Below the pieces are notes generated by a model that was given only the letters and a program-made list of their open reading frames with translations, did not search any database and was not told the origin of the DNA. Made by a program: the position numbers and the translations under genes. Source: an uncultured Bacteroidales bacterium (GTDB taxonomy: Bacteria; Bacteroidota; Bacteroidia; Bacteroidales; WCHB1-69). From it: DNA of 47,712 nucleotides. Below, piece by piece: positions 1 through 8,042 of this stretch (position 1 is its first letter; every line of letters begins with the position of its first letter). The DNA lies in assembly GCA_905233585.1 (NCBI GenBank), contig CAJOFD010000011.1, positions 1 through 47,712 of the forward strand, given 5' to 3'.

Positions 1-64
1 GTATCCCCAAAAGTGTGTAAAATTTGATGATACAATTAATTCCTTTTTTCATTTTTCTTCTTTT

Positions 65-556
65 TTAAAATTTTATTCCATATATCTTATGTGTCTCCCT
101 TATTCTCGACCCAAGTGAACTTGCCCTACTATAATTCATATTTATTTCTATATTTGAGAATGACCCAAAGTTACGGTTTACATAGTAATCCCACTCTGGA
201 TAAGTAAGAATACCCATACTATCAACTTTTGGATAGACTATACCATTTTTGATTTCTACCTCTACCGGATTTCTACGTGTTGTGTCTGGTTCTGTTGCAT
301 CTGGTTTAAATACTATTCTTAACTGGTTTTCTCCCCATTTTTCAATGGTCCCAATAAATTCGGTAGTATCATCTATGCAAACAAAAGAATCGGGAATATA
401 ATAGCCTTGAGAATAAAATTGTAAATGATGATATGTTATAAACATATATGTCCCCACCCATTTATCTCGATAATCTCTACTTTCTTCAATGGGTTTCTTA
501 CAAGAAAAACTAACAACTGCAAGAATTAGTGTAAATATATAAATTATTTTTTTCAT
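65..556 (-). CDS. Hypothetical SPII lipoprotein, 163 aa
   Basis: The N-terminus is a lipoprotein signal: KK start, hydrophobic stretch and a lipobox ending at Cys19 (SFSC), followed by KK, so the mature protein is probably anchored in the envelope. After the signal there is a DYRDKWVGTY segment of the kind seen at the start of many small Bacteroidota lipoproteins. I recognise no catalytic motif. The ATG is preceded by a GGAGA stretch on the minus strand, which supports this start. The gene begins 12 nt after the stop of a decayed T9SS C-terminus (569-728), so it was probably once cotranscribed with it. Function is unknown. Confidence 0.7.
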   Translation of the reverse strand: MKKIIYIFTLILAVVSFSCKKPIEESRDYRDKWVGTYMFITYHHLQFYSQGYYIPDSFVCIDDTTEFIGTIEKWGENQLRIVFKPDATEPDTTRRNPVEVEIKNGIVYPKVDSMGILTYPEWDYYVNRNFGSFSNIEINMNYSRASSLGSRIRETHKIYGIKF

Positions 557-568
557 ATTGCATTCTCC

Positions 569-728
569 CTATTTTGTTAAAATCATTCGCTTGATATCAA
601 TAATTTTATCATCCACAACCAAAGTATAAAGACCTGCAGGAAGCGACAATGCATTAATATTCACTATATTATATTCTTTTTGTAAGATAGGATTTTGTTT
701 AATTGTTAAAAATCTGCCTTTTTAAATT
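569..728 (-). pseudogene. Remnant of a T9SS type A C-terminal sorting domain
   Basis: The minus strand here reads about 50 residues with no start codon, entered directly after an in-frame TAA at about 726. They end in LPAGLYTLVVDDK and IKRMILTK before a TAG at 569-571. The PAGLYTLVV...K pattern is the usual end of a T9SS type A sorting domain. The rest of the protein is missing: upstream sequence leads straight to the 3' end of gmhA. This looks like the tail of a deleted secreted protein. Functional relics of this length are not expected. Confidence 0.6.
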
Positions 729-792
729 ATTCTTATTATACTTTACACCCTCAAAAAGTACAACTTTTTTATATAAAATCTTTTCGGAAAAT

Positions 793-1380
793 TCATTCTT
801 TTCCAAAAAGAACATTTTCCACTTCTTCGCAAATAAGGTGTCCAATAGTGATATGTGCTTCTTGAATACGGGGCGTATTTTCCGAAGGAACATTAAGCAG
901 GCAATCACAAACCGGAGCCATTTCCCCTCCTGTTTTTCCTGTAAGACCGATAATGTGCATTTTTTTATCTTTCGCACTATTTATGGCTTTAAGTATATTG
1001 ATAGAATTGCCGGAGGTTGACAAAGCCACCAAAACATCATTTTCAGCACCGCAAGCGGTTATCATACGGGCAAACACCTCTTGGTAACCGTAATCGTTGG
1101 CAACCGCCGTCAAATACGATGTATTGACATGCAAAGCCTCTGCATAAAGCGGAGGTCTGTCAAAATAAAACCGTCCCGACAATTCTGCAGCCAAATGTTG
1201 GGCATCAGCAGCACTTCCGCCATTGCCGCAAAAAAACACCTTGCCTTGTTGTTGATAACAATCAATAATTATTCGGCTTGCTGCAACAATACTGTCAAGC
1301 AAGATATTGTTATTGAGAATATCCTGCTTGACAGCAATCGATTCCTGCAATCGGGAGAGAAATTTTGTTTTACAATCCAT
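793..1380 (-). CDS. gmhA: D-sedoheptulose-7-phosphate isomerase (SIS domain)
   Basis: This 195-aa cytoplasmic protein is a complete GmhA-type SIS protein. The family converts sedoheptulose 7-phosphate to heptose 7-phosphate, the first step of ADP-heptose synthesis for lipopolysaccharide. Visible family signatures are CGNGGSAADAQHLAAEL near residues 51-67, the phosphate-binding STSGNS near 120, GLTGKTGG near 145 and a C-terminal IQEAHITIGHLICEEVE helix with the catalytic His. Length matches the family. It lies 18 nt downstream of rpoD on the same strand, so it is likely the last gene of the htrA-rpoD-gmhA group. Other heptose genes are not in the window. Confidence 0.9.
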   Translation of the reverse strand: MDCKTKFLSRLQESIAVKQDILNNNILLDSIVAASRIIIDCYQQQGKVFFCGNGGSAADAQHLAAELSGRFYFDRPPLYAEALHVNTSYLTAVANDYGYQEVFARMITACGAENDVLVALSTSGNSINILKAINSAKDKKMHIIGLTGKTGGEMAPVCDCLLNVPSENTPRIQEAHITIGHLICEEVENVLFGKE

Positions 1381-1398
1381 TTTTTTGCAAAAAATGTT

Positions 1399-2256
1399 TT
1401 ATATGTAAGATTTTAAACGTTTTGCTCCGTTTTTTCTTAATTTTTTCAGAGCCTTTTCTTTCATTTGTCTTGCTCCTTCTCTGGTCATATTGAAAATTTC
1501 ACCGATTTCGTCCAAAGTATATTCATGACTTTTGTTGATACCAAAGAACATACAAATCAATTCTCTTTCTTTTTCGTCCAAAACTTCCAAAGAACGGCTT
1601 ATTTCTCTATCCAAAGATTCTTTTAATAACAAAGAATCAGTATGGACAACATCATCGCTAACAAAAGTATCAATAAAAACGGTATCATCATCATTATTGA
1701 TAGGAGCATCCATAGACAAATGTCTAGTAGATATTTTTAATATCTCTGCTATTTTATCTGTTGGTAAGTCAACAACTTCTGAAATTTCTTCTATGGTTGG
1801 CGGGCGATTGTAAATTTGTTCCAATCTGGATATTTCTTTTTTTATTCTATTCACAGCACCCAATTGATTGACAGGTAATCGTACAATACGGGATTGGTCT
1901 GCAATGGCATGGGAAATAGATTGTCGTATCCACCAAACAGCATAAGAAATGAATTTGAAACCACGTGTTTCATCAAAACGTTTAGCGGCTTTTATCAATC
2001 CTAAATTACCTTCATTTATCAAATCTTGCAAACCTAAACCTTGATTTTGATATTGCTTTGCTACAGAAACGACAAAACGAAGATTGGCTCGTACCAATTT
2101 GTCCAAAGCCGCTTTGCTTCCCGCTTTTATTTGTTGAGCCAACTCTACTTCTTCATCAGGAGTTATCATGGGCTCTTTCGAAATATCCTGAAGATATTTT
2201 TCAAAAGAAGAGTTATCCCTATTGGTGATTGAATGTGATATTTTTAATTGTCTCAT
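1399..2256 (-). CDS. rpoD: Primary sigma factor RpoD, short Bacteroidota form
   Basis: The 285-aa protein starts with MRQLKISHSITNR, the typical start of the Bacteroidota housekeeping sigma factor, which lacks region 1.1. Region 2 is clear (NLRFVVSVAKQYQNQGL, INEGNLGLIKAAKRFDETRG, FISYAVWWIRQSI), as are region 3 (RIVRLPVNQLG) and region 4.2 near the C-terminus. The 4.2 recognition helix reads TREGARQMKEKAL instead of the common TRERVRQIKEKAI; the flanking Arg, Glu and second Arg are kept. It should recognise the TTTG/TAnnTTTG promoters found in this window. It sits between htrA and gmhA with short gaps. Confidence 0.92.
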   Translation of the reverse strand: MRQLKISHSITNRDNSSFEKYLQDISKEPMITPDEEVELAQQIKAGSKAALDKLVRANLRFVVSVAKQYQNQGLGLQDLINEGNLGLIKAAKRFDETRGFKFISYAVWWIRQSISHAIADQSRIVRLPVNQLGAVNRIKKEISRLEQIYNRPPTIEEISEVVDLPTDKIAEILKISTRHLSMDAPINNDDDTVFIDTFVSDDVVHTDSLLLKESLDREISRSLEVLDEKERELICMFFGINKSHEYTLDEIGEIFNMTREGARQMKEKALKKLRKNGAKRLKSYI

Positions 2257-2282
2257 AAACTTATCTTTAATTCCTAATCTTT

Positions 2283-3689
2283 TTAAATTGTAATTGTGTA
2301 ATAATACATAAATCCGTTTGGATAAAAACCTTCAATAAGTACATTACCTTCTTTGTCGCCAAGTATATCATCAATATCTTTTTCTGTTTCTACCGACCTT
2401 TTATCTATGGCTATAATCACAAATCCTTCTTGTACACCGGCATTTTTCAAAGCTCCATCATACAATTTATTGATTACCACCCCATTTTTCACTCCATATC
2501 GGGACATTGTCTGATTATCGATAGGACTTACTTTGGCTCCTAATATATGTAACGCAATATTTGTATTTTTTCGTATAATTTCAGTAGTCCCTTTTTTATT
2601 TTTCAATTTCACTTTAATAATCAAAGGTTTATTATTGCGTAGAATACGGCAGGATATTTCATCTCCGGGAATATGTTGGTCTAAAATTTCTTTCAATTCA
2701 GAAAAAGAATTCACTTCTTTTTGGTCTATTTGCAACAAAATATCCCCTTCTTGTATGCCTGCTTGTTGGGCAGTATGATTGTCAAAAACTTTAAATACTT
2801 GTATTCCTTTGAGTGATGATAAATTTTGTTGTTCAGCAGTTTGAGCATTTACTTCCACAAAACTTGCCCCAAAATCCACTTTTTGCACCTTGCCATATTG
2901 TTGTATATCTTTTACCACTTTTTTAACAATATTGACAGGTATTGCAAAAGAATAACCTGAATAATTACCTGTTTGGGAAACAATTGCCGCATTTATTCCT
3001 ACCAATTCACCTTTGGTGTTTACCAAAGCACCGCCACTATTACCGCTATTGACAGCAGCATCAGTTTGAATATAGGTTGAAACTTGATTCAATTCACTCA
3101 ATTGATTTAAATTTCTTGCCTTGGCACTGACAATACCTGCGGTAACAGTAGATGTTAAATTGTAAGGATTGCCTACAGCCAAAACCCACTCCCCTATTTT
3201 AACATCATCTGAATTACCATATACAAGTGGTTTTAAATCATTACTTTCTATTTTTAAAACAGCCAAATCGTTGGTTACATCCGTACCTATAATTTTTGCT
3301 TTAAAAGTCCTTTTGTCATTAAGGGTGATATTCACTTGTTCGGCTCCTTCCACCACGTGATTATTGGTAACAATATAACCGTCTGCTGAAATAATAACTC
3401 CCGAACCGTATGTCTGATAAACTCTCGATTGAGGTTGCGGATTGAAAAAATTGAAAAACGGATCTTGAAAAAACATATCCCAAGTGCTATGCTTTTGTCT
3501 CATTTCTGCATTGATATGGACAACAGCATCTATACTTTTTTCAGCAGCATAGGTCAAATCAACGTATGCACTATTGACAACGGTTACCTCTTTTTTGTTT
3601 TTATCCTTGTTTTGTTGTGCACAGCCATTGTTACACAGACACAATAATACAAAAATAATAAGCAGACTGATTTGTTTTCTTGACATCAT
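2283..3689 (-). CDS. Do/HtrA-family serine protease with two PDZ domains
   Basis: This is a periplasmic DegP/HtrA-type protease of 468 aa, which in the family degrades or chaperones misfolded envelope proteins. The N-terminus is lipoprotein-like with Cys23 in NNGC, so it may be membrane anchored. The catalytic triad is visible: His111 (TNNHVVEG), Asp141 (TNDLAVLKI) and Ser218 (NSGNSGGAL). Two PDZ domains follow, around residues 275-370 and 375-465. It lies 26 nt upstream of rpoD on the same strand. Length agrees with Bacteroidota homologues. Confidence 0.92.
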   Translation of the reverse strand: MMSRKQISLLIIFVLLCLCNNGCAQQNKDKNKKEVTVVNSAYVDLTYAAEKSIDAVVHINAEMRQKHSTWDMFFQDPFFNFFNPQPQSRVYQTYGSGVIISADGYIVTNNHVVEGAEQVNITLNDKRTFKAKIIGTDVTNDLAVLKIESNDLKPLVYGNSDDVKIGEWVLAVGNPYNLTSTVTAGIVSAKARNLNQLSELNQVSTYIQTDAAVNSGNSGGALVNTKGELVGINAAIVSQTGNYSGYSFAIPVNIVKKVVKDIQQYGKVQKVDFGASFVEVNAQTAEQQNLSSLKGIQVFKVFDNHTAQQAGIQEGDILLQIDQKEVNSFSELKEILDQHIPGDEISCRILRNNKPLIIKVKLKNKKGTTEIIRKNTNIALHILGAKVSPIDNQTMSRYGVKNGVVINKLYDGALKNAGVQEGFVIIAIDKRSVETEKDIDDILGDKEGNVLIEGFYPNGFMYYYTITI

Positions 3690-3806
3690 TTTATTTTTTT
3701 AGTTAATACGTAGAATCTTTCAAAAAGTTACTTTTTATAATTAAATTTTTTAAAAACATAACGTGAAAAACAATACTTTATTTTCTTTTTTATTTGCAAA
3801 AAAGAT

Positions 3807-3814
3807 TATCTTTG
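3807..3814 (+). promoter_or_regulatory. -7 element TATCTTTG for the DNRLRE gene
   Basis: TATCTTTG matches the Bacteroidota -7 consensus TAnnTTTG and lies 27 nt before the chosen ATG at 3842. No convincing TTTG lies 19-21 bp upstream. It would place the transcript start downstream of the alternative start at 3794, which supports the start at 3842. Confidence 0.55.
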
Positions 3815-3841
3815 CAAAATAATTTTTTTATCGTAATAACC

Positions 3842-5158
3842 ATGAAAAAAAATTTAAGAAATTTGATGATTTTTGGACTTTGCAGTATCAATTTTTTAAA
3901 TGCCCAAACCACTACCGTTACCTTTAAACCCAATGCAACGACAGGCAAAGATGCTGTTATATGGATGTTTGACAATAATTGTATTGGGTTAGGAGAAACA
4001 CAAACCCCTGCAAATCGCAACTTTGGAGCAGAAGAAAATTTATGGATGAGAAGGTGGACATGGAATTCTATCGGCTGTAATGAAGGAACAATACGTTCTT
4101 TGCTATGTTTTACAGAACTAAGTACAATCCCGACAAATGCCGTCATTCTCAGTGCAACTCTAAAACTTTATGGTGTTTCCAATGACATCAACTCGGCATA
4201 TCCGGGAGCACCATATTCCTATCTTGAAAACACCGTAGTTGTCCAAAAAGTTGCAGATAATGCTTATTGGAACGAAAATACTGTTACATGGAATACCATG
4301 CCCGCTGTAGATTCAGACACTTCTTTTTTGTTCACCATAGGACCATCTACCAGCCAATACAATTGGAATTGCACAAACAGTTCCGCAGATTTGGTCAATA
4401 TGGTGCAACATTGGGTAAAATATCCGGGTTACAATAACGGCATGATAATGCAATTACAAACAGAGGGTAAATGGAGAAATCTTGTCTTTGCGTCAAGCGA
4501 CCATGCCGATTCAACCTTGTGGCCGGAATTGACAGTTACTTATGCCATTTGTAATGCAGATTTTTCCGTTTCCATTCCCAATGTAAGCACTCCGAATATT
4601 ATCAAAATCACTCCTATAGATACCAACGGACAACATTTTTGGTATCATGAAGCGGATTTGCTTTCGACCGAACATTCTCCAACACTTGATTTGGAAACTT
4701 ACGGCAACGGGCTTCTTTGTCATAGTCTGTTCCTTTCTGACAATGAAATGTGCGATGCATGTTTTGATATATGTTTTTTAGAATCACTTCAAAGAAACAA
4801 AGCAAATACAGACTTGATTGACAAGAAAAAAGAAATAGACAACCTTATTGTTGAACAGGGAAAAATAATACCGGGAGATATTATTGAAGATGAACCTTTA
4901 AACAACAAAATTGCCGTACATCCCAATCCGACAACAAACAATTGGCAAGTAAAATTCTATGTTAGCGAAAGCCAACCAATATCAGTAAAAATCACCGATA
5001 TAATAGGCTATCGGACTGTTTATTTTGAAACAAGACAAACGAACAAAGGTAAAAACAGTTTTACCGTTTCTTCTGCCTCTATACTGGAAGGCATATATAT
5101 TCTTTATTTGGAAACAGCGGACGGCATTATTTCCACAAAAATAACCAAAACAAATTAA
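3842..5158 (+). CDS. Secreted DNRLRE-domain protein with T9SS type A sorting domain
   Basis: I chose ATG 3842 because it gives a normal signal peptide (MKKNLRNLMIFGLCSINFLNA, cut near Gln22) and lies after the -7 element. Residues about 25-230 look like a DNRLRE/TGF-beta-propeptide-like beta domain: RSLLCFTELSTIP, ATLKLYGVSND, VQKVADNAYWNENTVTWNTMP, and NGMIMQLQTEG with FASSDHAD. The middle carries a Cys-rich stretch (MCDACFDICF). The C-terminal 80 residues are a type A sorting domain (VHPNPTTNNWQV ... ILEGIYILYLE). It is predicted to cross the outer membrane by T9SS and be surface attached or released. Ligand or substrate is unknown. Confidence 0.8.
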   Translation: MKKNLRNLMIFGLCSINFLNAQTTTVTFKPNATTGKDAVIWMFDNNCIGLGETQTPANRNFGAEENLWMRRWTWNSIGCNEGTIRSLLCFTELSTIPTNAVILSATLKLYGVSNDINSAYPGAPYSYLENTVVVQKVADNAYWNENTVTWNTMPAVDSDTSFLFTIGPSTSQYNWNCTNSSADLVNMVQHWVKYPGYNNGMIMQLQTEGKWRNLVFASSDHADSTLWPELTVTYAICNADFSVSIPNVSTPNIIKITPIDTNGQHFWYHEADLLSTEHSPTLDLETYGNGLLCHSLFLSDNEMCDACFDICFLESLQRNKANTDLIDKKKEIDNLIVEQGKIIPGDIIEDEPLNNKIAVHPNPTTNNWQVKFYVSESQPISVKITDIIGYRTVYFETRQTNKGKNSFTVSSASILEGIYILYLETADGIISTKITKTN

Positions 5159-5162
5159 TACA

Positions 5163-5381
5163 ATGAAATATGCAATGCATAATGCATGTTTTGTTAGAAA
5201 TGACCTGCTAAACGAAAAAATAAAACCCGTAAGCGTTGAACAAGGCTATCGTGAAGACAAATGCAGACAAAGCCGTGATAGAAATTATCAACTGTCTTAT
5301 GTAAGAGGAGATGACAGATTAAATCTAATTAAAGGTTTAAAAGTTATCAATATAGAAAATGGACAAGAAGAATTATTATAA
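5163..5381 (+). CDS. Small hypothetical ORF, 72 aa, doubtful
   Basis: This open frame starts 4 nt after the DNRLRE gene. It is charged, has no signal peptide, membrane segment or recognised motif. Its first 20 bases (from 5161) match 18 of 20 bases at 4741-4760 in the preceding gene, and a GTTGAACA word recurs about 70-110 nt further on in both. It may be a decayed partial copy of that gene's Cys-rich region rather than a real protein. Confidence 0.25.
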   Translation: MKYAMHNACFVRNDLLNEKIKPVSVEQGYREDKCRQSRDRNYQLSYVRGDDRLNLIKGLKVINIENGQEELL

Positions 5382-5406
5382 GAAATAGCAAAAAATAAAA
5401 GAATAA

Positions 5407-6324
5407 TTAAGAAATTTCCAACATTTTTAAAATAGGCAATTTTGCTTTCTCCATTGTATTTTCATCCAAAAATACCTCATTATTATCTTCTTTCAAACAA
5501 TTATATATTTTCTCTAAAGAATTCAATTTCATATATTCACAATCATTACAATTGCAAAATTCGGTAGCAGAAGCAATAATAAATTCCTTATCAGGAGAAA
5601 GCGTTTGCATTTTGTGCAAGATACCTGTTTCGGTTGCCACTATAAATGTTTTATTGTCTGATTTTTGTGTATAATCCAACAATTGTGTAGTCGAACCTAT
5701 AAAATCAGCAAATTGCAATACTATTTGTTGACATTCGGGGTGTGCTATCAATTTTGCAGACGGATATTTTGCCTTCAATGTAATAATATTTTCCGCTTTC
5801 AAGGCATTATGGACATGGCAAACACCGTCCCAAAGCAACATATTCCTTCCTGTAAGATTATTAATGTAATTGCCTAAATTTTTATCCGGAGCAAAAATCA
5901 GTTTTTGTTCTTTTGGAAAACTTTCCACCACTTTCACTGCATTGGAAGATGTACAAACAATATCAGACACAGTTTTCATGGCAGCACTACAATTTATATA
6001 AGTAATAACTTTATAATCAGGATATAAATTTTTGAATTGTACAAACTTATCTATAGGACAACTATCTGCCAATGAACAAAACGAATGAATATCAGGAATA
6101 AAAACATGTTTTTCAGGATTTAATATTTTTGCTGTTTCGGCCATAAAATAAACGCCTGCAAAAACAATATTGTCTGCATTTGTTTTTTGGGCATAGTGTG
6201 CCAATGCCAAACTGTCACCTAAACAATCAGCAATGGACTGTACATCTGGAGTGGTATAATAATGTGCTAAAATAACAGCATTTTTTTCCTGTTTTAATTT
6301 TAAAATTTCTTCCTTAATGTTCAT
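5407..6324 (-). CDS. nadA: Quinolinate synthase A
   Basis: NadA condenses iminoaspartate and dihydroxyacetone phosphate to quinolinate for NAD synthesis, using an oxygen-sensitive [4Fe-4S] cluster. The 305-aa length is typical. Visible motifs are AHYYTTPDVQ near residue 20, GDSLAL near 36, FAGVYFMAETAKIL near 55, INCSAAMK near 110, VCTSSNA at 123-129, HPEC at 195-198 and the C-terminal CNCNDCEYMKLNSLEKI. Likely cluster ligands are Cys124, Cys198 and a Cys of the last motif (259 or 262). nadB and nadC are not adjacent. A CAAAAGTA at 6348-6355 (TACTTTTG on the minus strand) is a plausible -7 element. Confidence 0.95.
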   Translation of the reverse strand: MNIKEEILKLKQEKNAVILAHYYTTPDVQSIADCLGDSLALAHYAQKTNADNIVFAGVYFMAETAKILNPEKHVFIPDIHSFCSLADSCPIDKFVQFKNLYPDYKVITYINCSAAMKTVSDIVCTSSNAVKVVESFPKEQKLIFAPDKNLGNYINNLTGRNMLLWDGVCHVHNALKAENIITLKAKYPSAKLIAHPECQQIVLQFADFIGSTTQLLDYTQKSDNKTFIVATETGILHKMQTLSPDKEFIIASATEFCNCNDCEYMKLNSLEKIYNCLKEDNNEVFLDENTMEKAKLPILKMLEIS

Positions 6325-6347
6325 TTCATCTATCGTTTTTTCAAATG

Positions 6348-6355
6348 CAAAAGTA
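6348..6355 (-). promoter_or_regulatory. Candidate -7 element for nadA
   Basis: On the minus strand this reads TACTTTTG, matching TAnnTTTG, 24 nt before the nadA ATG. I see no matching TTTG at the usual distance. Confidence 0.4.
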
Positions 6356-7137
6356 GCATTTTTTGAAAAGATAACATCCTATCATTAATTATAAATTATG
6401 TTTTTTTCAAAAAAATACCAACAATAATAAGATTTGTTAAAATTGTGAATATTGTTTTATTGTATTATTATTCATATTTTTACTGATATATACTTTTTAT
6501 CTTTTTTATGTTCAGAAATATTTTAACTTTGTTAAAAACTAATTTATCATAAATTTTTACACTATGTTTAACATTTTAATGTTTATTATATATTTAATAT
6601 TTTGATTTTCAAATGAAAATTTATATTTAAATTTATATAAAATCATAATAATCAATCAATTTGTCTATTTTATTTATATAGTTGTAAATCAAAATAATAT
6701 TAATTTTATTACTATTTTTATAAACATTGCTTTTTTTTCTTGTTTTTTATAAAAAAAAATTGTATGTTATTAACTAATCAAGCACTTAATAAATAATTAA
6801 ATATTTATGATTTTATTTTTCAATAAAATAACAATTTTATTAACAAAATGTTGATATTTTTATAATAATAGATTATTTGAATACTAAGAAAATAAACGTT
6901 AAAGTTCACTTTTATAGTCTATTGTTTTTATTTAAAAAGAATTTAAAAACAACTTCTCTCCCACTCTATGATTAAAATATGTCATTTTGTCACTATAAAA
7001 ATAAAAAATTTACATTTTAAATGACAAAATAGCAGAAAAAAAGTATTGGCACATGTTTTGTTAAAATATAGTTGTTGCTGAATAAATGAGGCAACAAAAT
7101 AAAAAAAGTATTAATATTAAAAAAATGGAGGTGTATT
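6356..7137. other. Very AT-rich gene-free interval between nadA and hsp20
   Basis: About 780 bp with no open frame resembling a gene, no RNA gene I can recognise and stops in all frames. The only structures I note are near its right end: a 9-bp inverted repeat (ATTTTGTCA at 6984-6992 against TGACAAAAT at 7022-7030) and a 7-bp inverted repeat (7072-7078 against 7091-7097), both in front of hsp20. Confidence 0.7.
6984..7097 (+). promoter_or_regulatory. Two inverted repeats upstream of hsp20
   Basis: ATTTTGTCA (6984-6992) pairs with TGACAAAAT (7022-7030), and TTGTTGC (7072-7078) pairs with GCAACAA (7091-7097), the latter about 40 nt before the start codon. They may be an operator and a 5'-UTR hairpin of the heat-shock gene. 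I found no TAnnTTTG promoter here, and the sequence is not a CIRCE element. Confidence 0.3.
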
Positions 7138-7563
7138 ATGTTACCAGTAATGTTTAAAAACAGTTGGTTTCCAACAATGTTTGAAGATTTCTTAAACAAT
7201 GATTTTATGCCTCGTGCCAATACAACAGCACCGGCAGTCAATGTAAAAGAAGATGAAAAAGCCTATACAATGGAAGTAGCCGCTCCGGGCATCAAAAAAG
7301 AGTTCTGCCGAGTAAGCATCAACGATGAAGGCAAATTGAGTGTTGCAATTGAAAACAAATTTGAACACAAGGAAAGTGATAAAAAACATCACTATTTGCG
7401 TAGGGAATTTTCTTATACCAATTACGAACAAAATTATGAATTGCCTGAAAATGTGGATAAAGAACAAATAAGTGCCAAAGTTGAAGATGGTATTTTAACC
7501 ATTACATTACCAAAATTAACAAAGACAGAACAAAAAGTTACCCGTACCATTAATATAGGATAA
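7138..7563 (+). CDS. Small heat-shock protein, Hsp20/alpha-crystallin family
   Basis: The 141-aa protein is an ATP-independent holdase of the IbpA/Hsp20 family. The short N-terminal arm (LPVMFKNSWFPTMFEDFLNN) precedes the alpha-crystallin domain from about residue 35: VNVKEDEKAYTMEVAAPGIKKE, RREFSYTNYEQNYELPENVD, and the end strand VEDGILTITLPK. Length and arrangement are standard. The start has a strong Shine-Dalgarno sequence (GGAGGTG 6-7 nt before ATG), unusual in this phylum and suggestive of high expression. An intrinsic terminator follows immediately. The gene ends convergently with the comM region. Confidence 0.93.
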   Translation: MLPVMFKNSWFPTMFEDFLNNDFMPRANTTAPAVNVKEDEKAYTMEVAAPGIKKEFCRVSINDEGKLSVAIENKFEHKESDKKHHYLRREFSYTNYEQNYELPENVDKEQISAKVEDGILTITLPKLTKTEQKVTRTINIG

Positions 7564-7584
7564 TTTTCATTGAAAAACACTATT

Positions 7585-7619
7585 AAAAAAACGCTCTAAC
7601 AACAATAGAGCGTTTTTTT
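7585..7619. terminator. Bidirectional intrinsic terminator after hsp20
   Basis: A-rich arm plus ACGCTCTA (to 7598), loop of 7 nt, then TAGAGCG and a T-run (7606-7619). It works for hsp20 on the plus strand and, in the ancestral arrangement, for comM reading in from the right. Confidence 0.85.
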
Positions 7620-7665
7620 TCATTATACAGATGACAAATACAAAATTTTTAAGATATTATTAACT

Positions 7666-7717
7666 TATTTTCCCCAATTTTCTCTGTCTAAACTTCTAAA
7701 GTTAATGGCTTCAGAAA
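7666..7717 (-). repeat. Left copy of the 52-bp direct repeat; orphan 3' end of comM
   Basis: These 52 bp are identical to 9410-9461, the last coding bases of comM. Read on the minus strand they encode the comM C-terminus (SEAINFRSLDRENWGK) and end in TAA (7665-7667), whereas the intact gene now ends in TAG. The left copy sits next to the hsp20 terminator and probably is the original 3' end of comM, separated from the gene by the inserted cassette. Confidence 0.9.
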
Positions 7718-7784
7718 ATTTTTTTAAATATTAATTATTATTATTTTTTATGTTAATAAAAATAATAATGCTAACTATAGTATG

Positions 7785-7815
7785 TTGTAAAAGTACTAAT
7801 AATGATATATTTTTG
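7785..7815 (+). promoter_or_regulatory. Promoter of the cassette regulator; possible operator
   Basis: TTG at 7785-7787, a 20-bp spacer and TATTTTTG at 7808-7815 match the Bacteroidota promoter. The -7 element ends 4 nt before the ATG at 7820, so the transcript should be leaderless or nearly so. Two 6-bp palindromes, CTATAG (7775-7780) and AGTACT (7792-7797), flank or lie within the promoter and might be operator half-sites. The operator idea is weak. Confidence 0.5.
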
Positions 7816-7819
7816 CATT

Positions 7820-8042
7820 ATGGAAGCAAATATATTAGTTATTTTTGGAAAAAATGTGCAAAAATATAGAAAAGCAAAAGGGTTATCACAAGAATCTCTT
7901 GCTTTTGAAGCAAATCTTCATCGTACGTATATTGGTATGATTGAAAGAGCAGAAAAAAAATATTACATTAAAAAATATTGAAAAAATAGCAAATGCACTC
8001 AATATTAGTATTAATAAATTATTAGAATTTGATGATGAATAA
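7820..8042 (+). pseudogene. C-type XRE controller protein, frameshifted at an A8 tract
   Basis: From ATG 7820 the frame encodes FGKNVQKYRKAKGLSQESLA and then ANLHRTYIGMIERAEK, a classic controller-protein/XRE HTH, but it stops at TGA 7979-7981 after 53 residues. A run of eight A (7953-7960) is where the frame is lost. With one A fewer, the frame continues NITLKNIEKIANALNIS to FDDE and a stop at 8040-8042, a full 73-aa regulator. The product would control the downstream endonuclease. The break may be a true mutation, slippage-dependent expression, or a sequencing error. Confidence 0.75.
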
